A DNA stretch of 6,450 bases from Candidatus Falkowiibacteriota bacterium (GTDB taxonomy: Bacteria > Patescibacteriota > Patescibacteriia > Patescibacteriales > JALSMD01). The notes beneath the pieces are model-generated. The model ran no database searches. It was not told the DNA's origin and saw only the letters and a list, made by a program, of their open reading frames with translations. Of this stretch, positions 5,032 through 6,450 are shown in pieces (positions within the stretch are counted from its first letter, which is position 1; each line of letters opens with the position of its first letter). A program made the position numbers and the translations under genes. The stretch covers positions 1 to 6,450 of the forward strand of contig JALSMD010000126.1 of the NCBI GenBank assembly GCA_026987855.1, given 5' to 3'.

Positions 5032-5400
5032 CTAAACATCTAATTTTTCTTTAATAAAATTAACAATATCATCTAAACGCCAATCAGTTTTTACTAAGAA
5101 ATCATAAACCTCAAACTTTGCCGCTTCAGCAACTTGATCAGGATCACTTAAATTAGTCAAAATTACAATAGGGACGGAAGAACCCCACTCGTCTTTCCTA
5201 ATTTCTTTAGCAAAAGACAGACCATCAATTTTCGGCATTACAATATCAAGTAAAATCAAATCTGGTTTTTTCTGTAAGGCAACAGACAGGCCCTCTTCTC
5301 CGTTTCTAGCCTCTAACACTTCAAATCCTGCATGCTGAAATTTTTGAGACAAAGCTTTAAGTAAAGGAGCCTCATCTTCTACTATTAAAATTTTTTTCAT
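5032..5400 (-). CDS. Single-domain response regulator (CheY-like receiver)
   Basis: The protein is 122 residues and consists only of a receiver domain. The phosphorylation site is complete: acidic pair E8-D9 (ILIVEDE), phospho-acceptor D52 in LILLDIVMPKIDG (48-60), switch T82 (VILTN), and K104 (FLVKTDW). There is no DNA-binding or enzymatic output domain, so it should act by protein-protein contact or as a phosphate shuttle in a relay. The gene follows the histidine kinase by 17 bases on the same strand, making that kinase its probable partner. The ATG is preceded by A/T sequence without an SD. The stop is TAG, followed after one codon by the ATG of the 33-residue ORF. Stand-alone receivers next to hybrid-free kinases are common in Patescibacteria; that lineage link is inference. 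Confidence 0.93.
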   Translation of the reverse strand: MKKILIVEDEAPLLKALSQKFQHAGFEVLEARNGEEGLSVALQKKPDLILLDIVMPKIDGLSFAKEIRKDEWGSSVPIVILTNLSDPDQVAEAAKFEVYDFLVKTDWRLDDIVNFIKEKLDV

Positions 5401-5417
5401 AATATTAAAATTAATTT

Positions 5418-6450
5418 TTATGTCAAACCCAACTTTTTATCTCCTTTTTTGCGTTTCATTCCTTTTAAAGGAATTGTAACAAAAAAAGTTGTTCCTCTTC
5501 TTTTTTCATCTATTGGTGTCTTTATCTTGCCTTTTTCCAATAAAAGCTCTAAACTTGGGGATTCAAACCAAATCTTACCACCCGACCTTTCAATAATAGC
5601 CTTTGTTATATACAAACCAAGTCCAGTGCCAGTGGGCTCAATATTTTTAACATTGTCCGCTCTAAACAATTTTTTAAATACTTTTGGATGTTGATCGCGA
5701 GGAATTCCACAGCCAGTATCTGAAACCTTTATTAGAACGTTTGGATCACTTCTTTTTATAGTTATTCTAATAGTCCCTCCGGGCAAAGTATATTTAATAG
5801 AATTAGAAATTAAGTTCTTAAAAACGATTTTAATTAAACGCGGATCTAAATTAAGTAAAGGCAATTTGTCATATTTTTTCTCTAAAATAAGCTTTTTCTC
5901 TTTAATTTGAGGTAAAAAATCTCCCAAAACATCGTCAGCTATTTTTATCAAATCAACAGGTTTTGGCTCAATAGCAAAAGTCCCCATATCAACTCTAGAA
6001 ACATCTAAAAGAGCGTTAACTAGTTCAATTAATCTTTCATTTGCATTATAAACTTCTTTTAAATATCTTCTTTGCTCTATATTAATTTTGCCAGCATCTT
6101 CACTCAAAAGAAAATCTATATACCATTTTATGATAGATAAAGGTGTTCGCAAATGATGAGAGGCTAAAGAAACAAAATCTGTTTTTGCTTGATCAATTTC
6201 CTTACTTTTACTAATATCCATCACTACCCCTGTGCGTAAACGACCTGTTAGTTCATTTAAAACGTTAGCTAATTGTCCTAACTCATCTTTGCTAGACAAC
6301 TTTATCTTTTTTGCTAAATTGCCAGCAGCAATTTCCTCAATTTCAAAACACAATCTTTTAATGCGTCTGAGTAAATTTCGGCGACTATAATATAAATAGA
6401 AAATTATAGCAAAAAGCAATATGAACAGAGCCTCTAAAGATAGGCGGGGA
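5418..6450 (-). CDS. Membrane-anchored sensor histidine kinase (partial, 5' end beyond window)
   Basis: The frame is open to the right edge, so the N-terminus is missing. The first codons visible encode a membrane helix (about SLEALFILLFAIIFYLYY) ending in a basic stop-transfer (SRRNLLRRIKR). Numbering from a TTG at 6419, a HAMP linker follows at about 20-65 (EIAAGNLAKKIKLSSKDELG). The HisKA H-box is SHHLRTPLS at 87-95, with H88 the likely phospho-acceptor and the usual Glu after it replaced by His. The ATPase domain has the N-box NLISNSIKYT (202-211), G1 DTGCGIP (234-240), the F-box-like KKLFRADN (249-256), and G2 GTGLGLYITK (264-273). An insert of about 17-20 residues (about 288-308, ELLLEKGKIKTPIDEKRR) sits before the last strand GTTFFVTIPL. 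It autophosphorylates with ATP and should pass phosphate to the adjacent receiver. The sensed signal lies in the missing part. The TTG at 6419 falls inside the membrane helix and is not the true start. Confidence 0.95.
   Translation of the reverse strand, partial: PRLSLEALFILLFAIIFYLYYSRRNLLRRIKRLCFEIEEIAAGNLAKKIKLSSKDELGQLANVLNELTGRLRTGVVMDISKSKEIDQAKTDFVSLASHHLRTPLSIIKWYIDFLLSEDAGKINIEQRRYLKEVYNANERLIELVNALLDVSRVDMGTFAIEPKPVDLIKIADDVLGDFLPQIKEKKLILEKKYDKLPLLNLDPRLIKIVFKNLISNSIKYTLPGGTIRITIKRSDPNVLIKVSDTGCGIPRDQHPKVFKKLFRADNVKNIEPTGTGLGLYITKAIIERSGGKIWFESPSLELLLEKGKIKTPIDEKRRGTTFFVTIPLKGMKRKKGDKKLGLT

Noticed and set aside
5399..5426. TTGACA at the end of the kinase gene as a promoter for the receiver
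   Set aside because: The -35 is perfect (5426-5421), but the only -10 at a usable spacing (TATTAT, 16 bases) overlaps the receiver ATG, so the start would fall inside the gene. It is more likely just the Leu-Thr codons of the kinase.
5449..5694. 81-residue plus-strand ORF
   Set aside because: It lies antisense inside the histidine kinase ATPase domain, whose motifs are clear. There is no SD or promoter, and it is best explained as a shadow of the kinase frame.
6417..6419. TTG at 6419 as the kinase start codon
   Set aside because: It falls in the middle of a membrane helix, and the frame stays open upstream to the window edge with hydrophobic residues. The gene is truncated by the window.

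Overview
The window is AT-rich (roughly 30% GC by eye), bacterial and chromosomal. It holds housekeeping genes, a two-component system and small unrecognised ORFs. I see no rRNA, tRNA, CRISPR array or mobile element. The short RpoB N-terminal half, compact genes, sparse Shine-Dalgarno sites, lone receiver and Patescibacteria-like histidine kinase H-box suggest a Candidate Phyla Radiation (Patescibacteria, perhaps Parcubacteria-like) genome. That placement is inference, not proof. No reading frame contains an internal TGA, so the standard bacterial code fits and the UGA=Gly lineages (Gracilibacteria/Absconditabacteria) are unlikely.

Layout: 1-1060 (minus) is the 5' third of rpoB, cut by the left edge. 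1061-1660 is a long AT-rich divergent intergenic region. It has a strong minus-strand promoter (TTGACT-17-TATAGT), a roughly 250-nt rpoB leader with three hairpins (two shaped like terminators for the rpoB transcript, one like a terminator for the opposite strand), two consensus DnaA boxes, small palindromes, and an extended -10 promoter placed so that the recG mRNA would be leaderless. 1661-3721 (plus) is complete recG. 3780-4100 (plus) is a 106-residue basic protein I do not recognise; it has the only strong Shine-Dalgarno site in the window and a likely promoter overlapping the recG stop. A bidirectional terminator at 4111-4134 separates it from the convergent genes.

4163-6450 is a minus-strand operon, read right to left: a membrane-anchored sensor histidine kinase (5' end beyond the window), a stand-alone receiver-domain response regulator, a 33-residue single-membrane-helix ORF at 4927-5028, and a Nif3/YbgI-type dinuclear metal protein. 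Spacing is tight: 17 nt, 3 nt and 5 nt. The kinase and receiver probably form a phosphorelay pair, but the receiver has no output domain, so its target is not visible here. The most interesting unexplained elements are the structured rpoB leader, the 33-residue membrane ORF and the 106-residue orphan protein.
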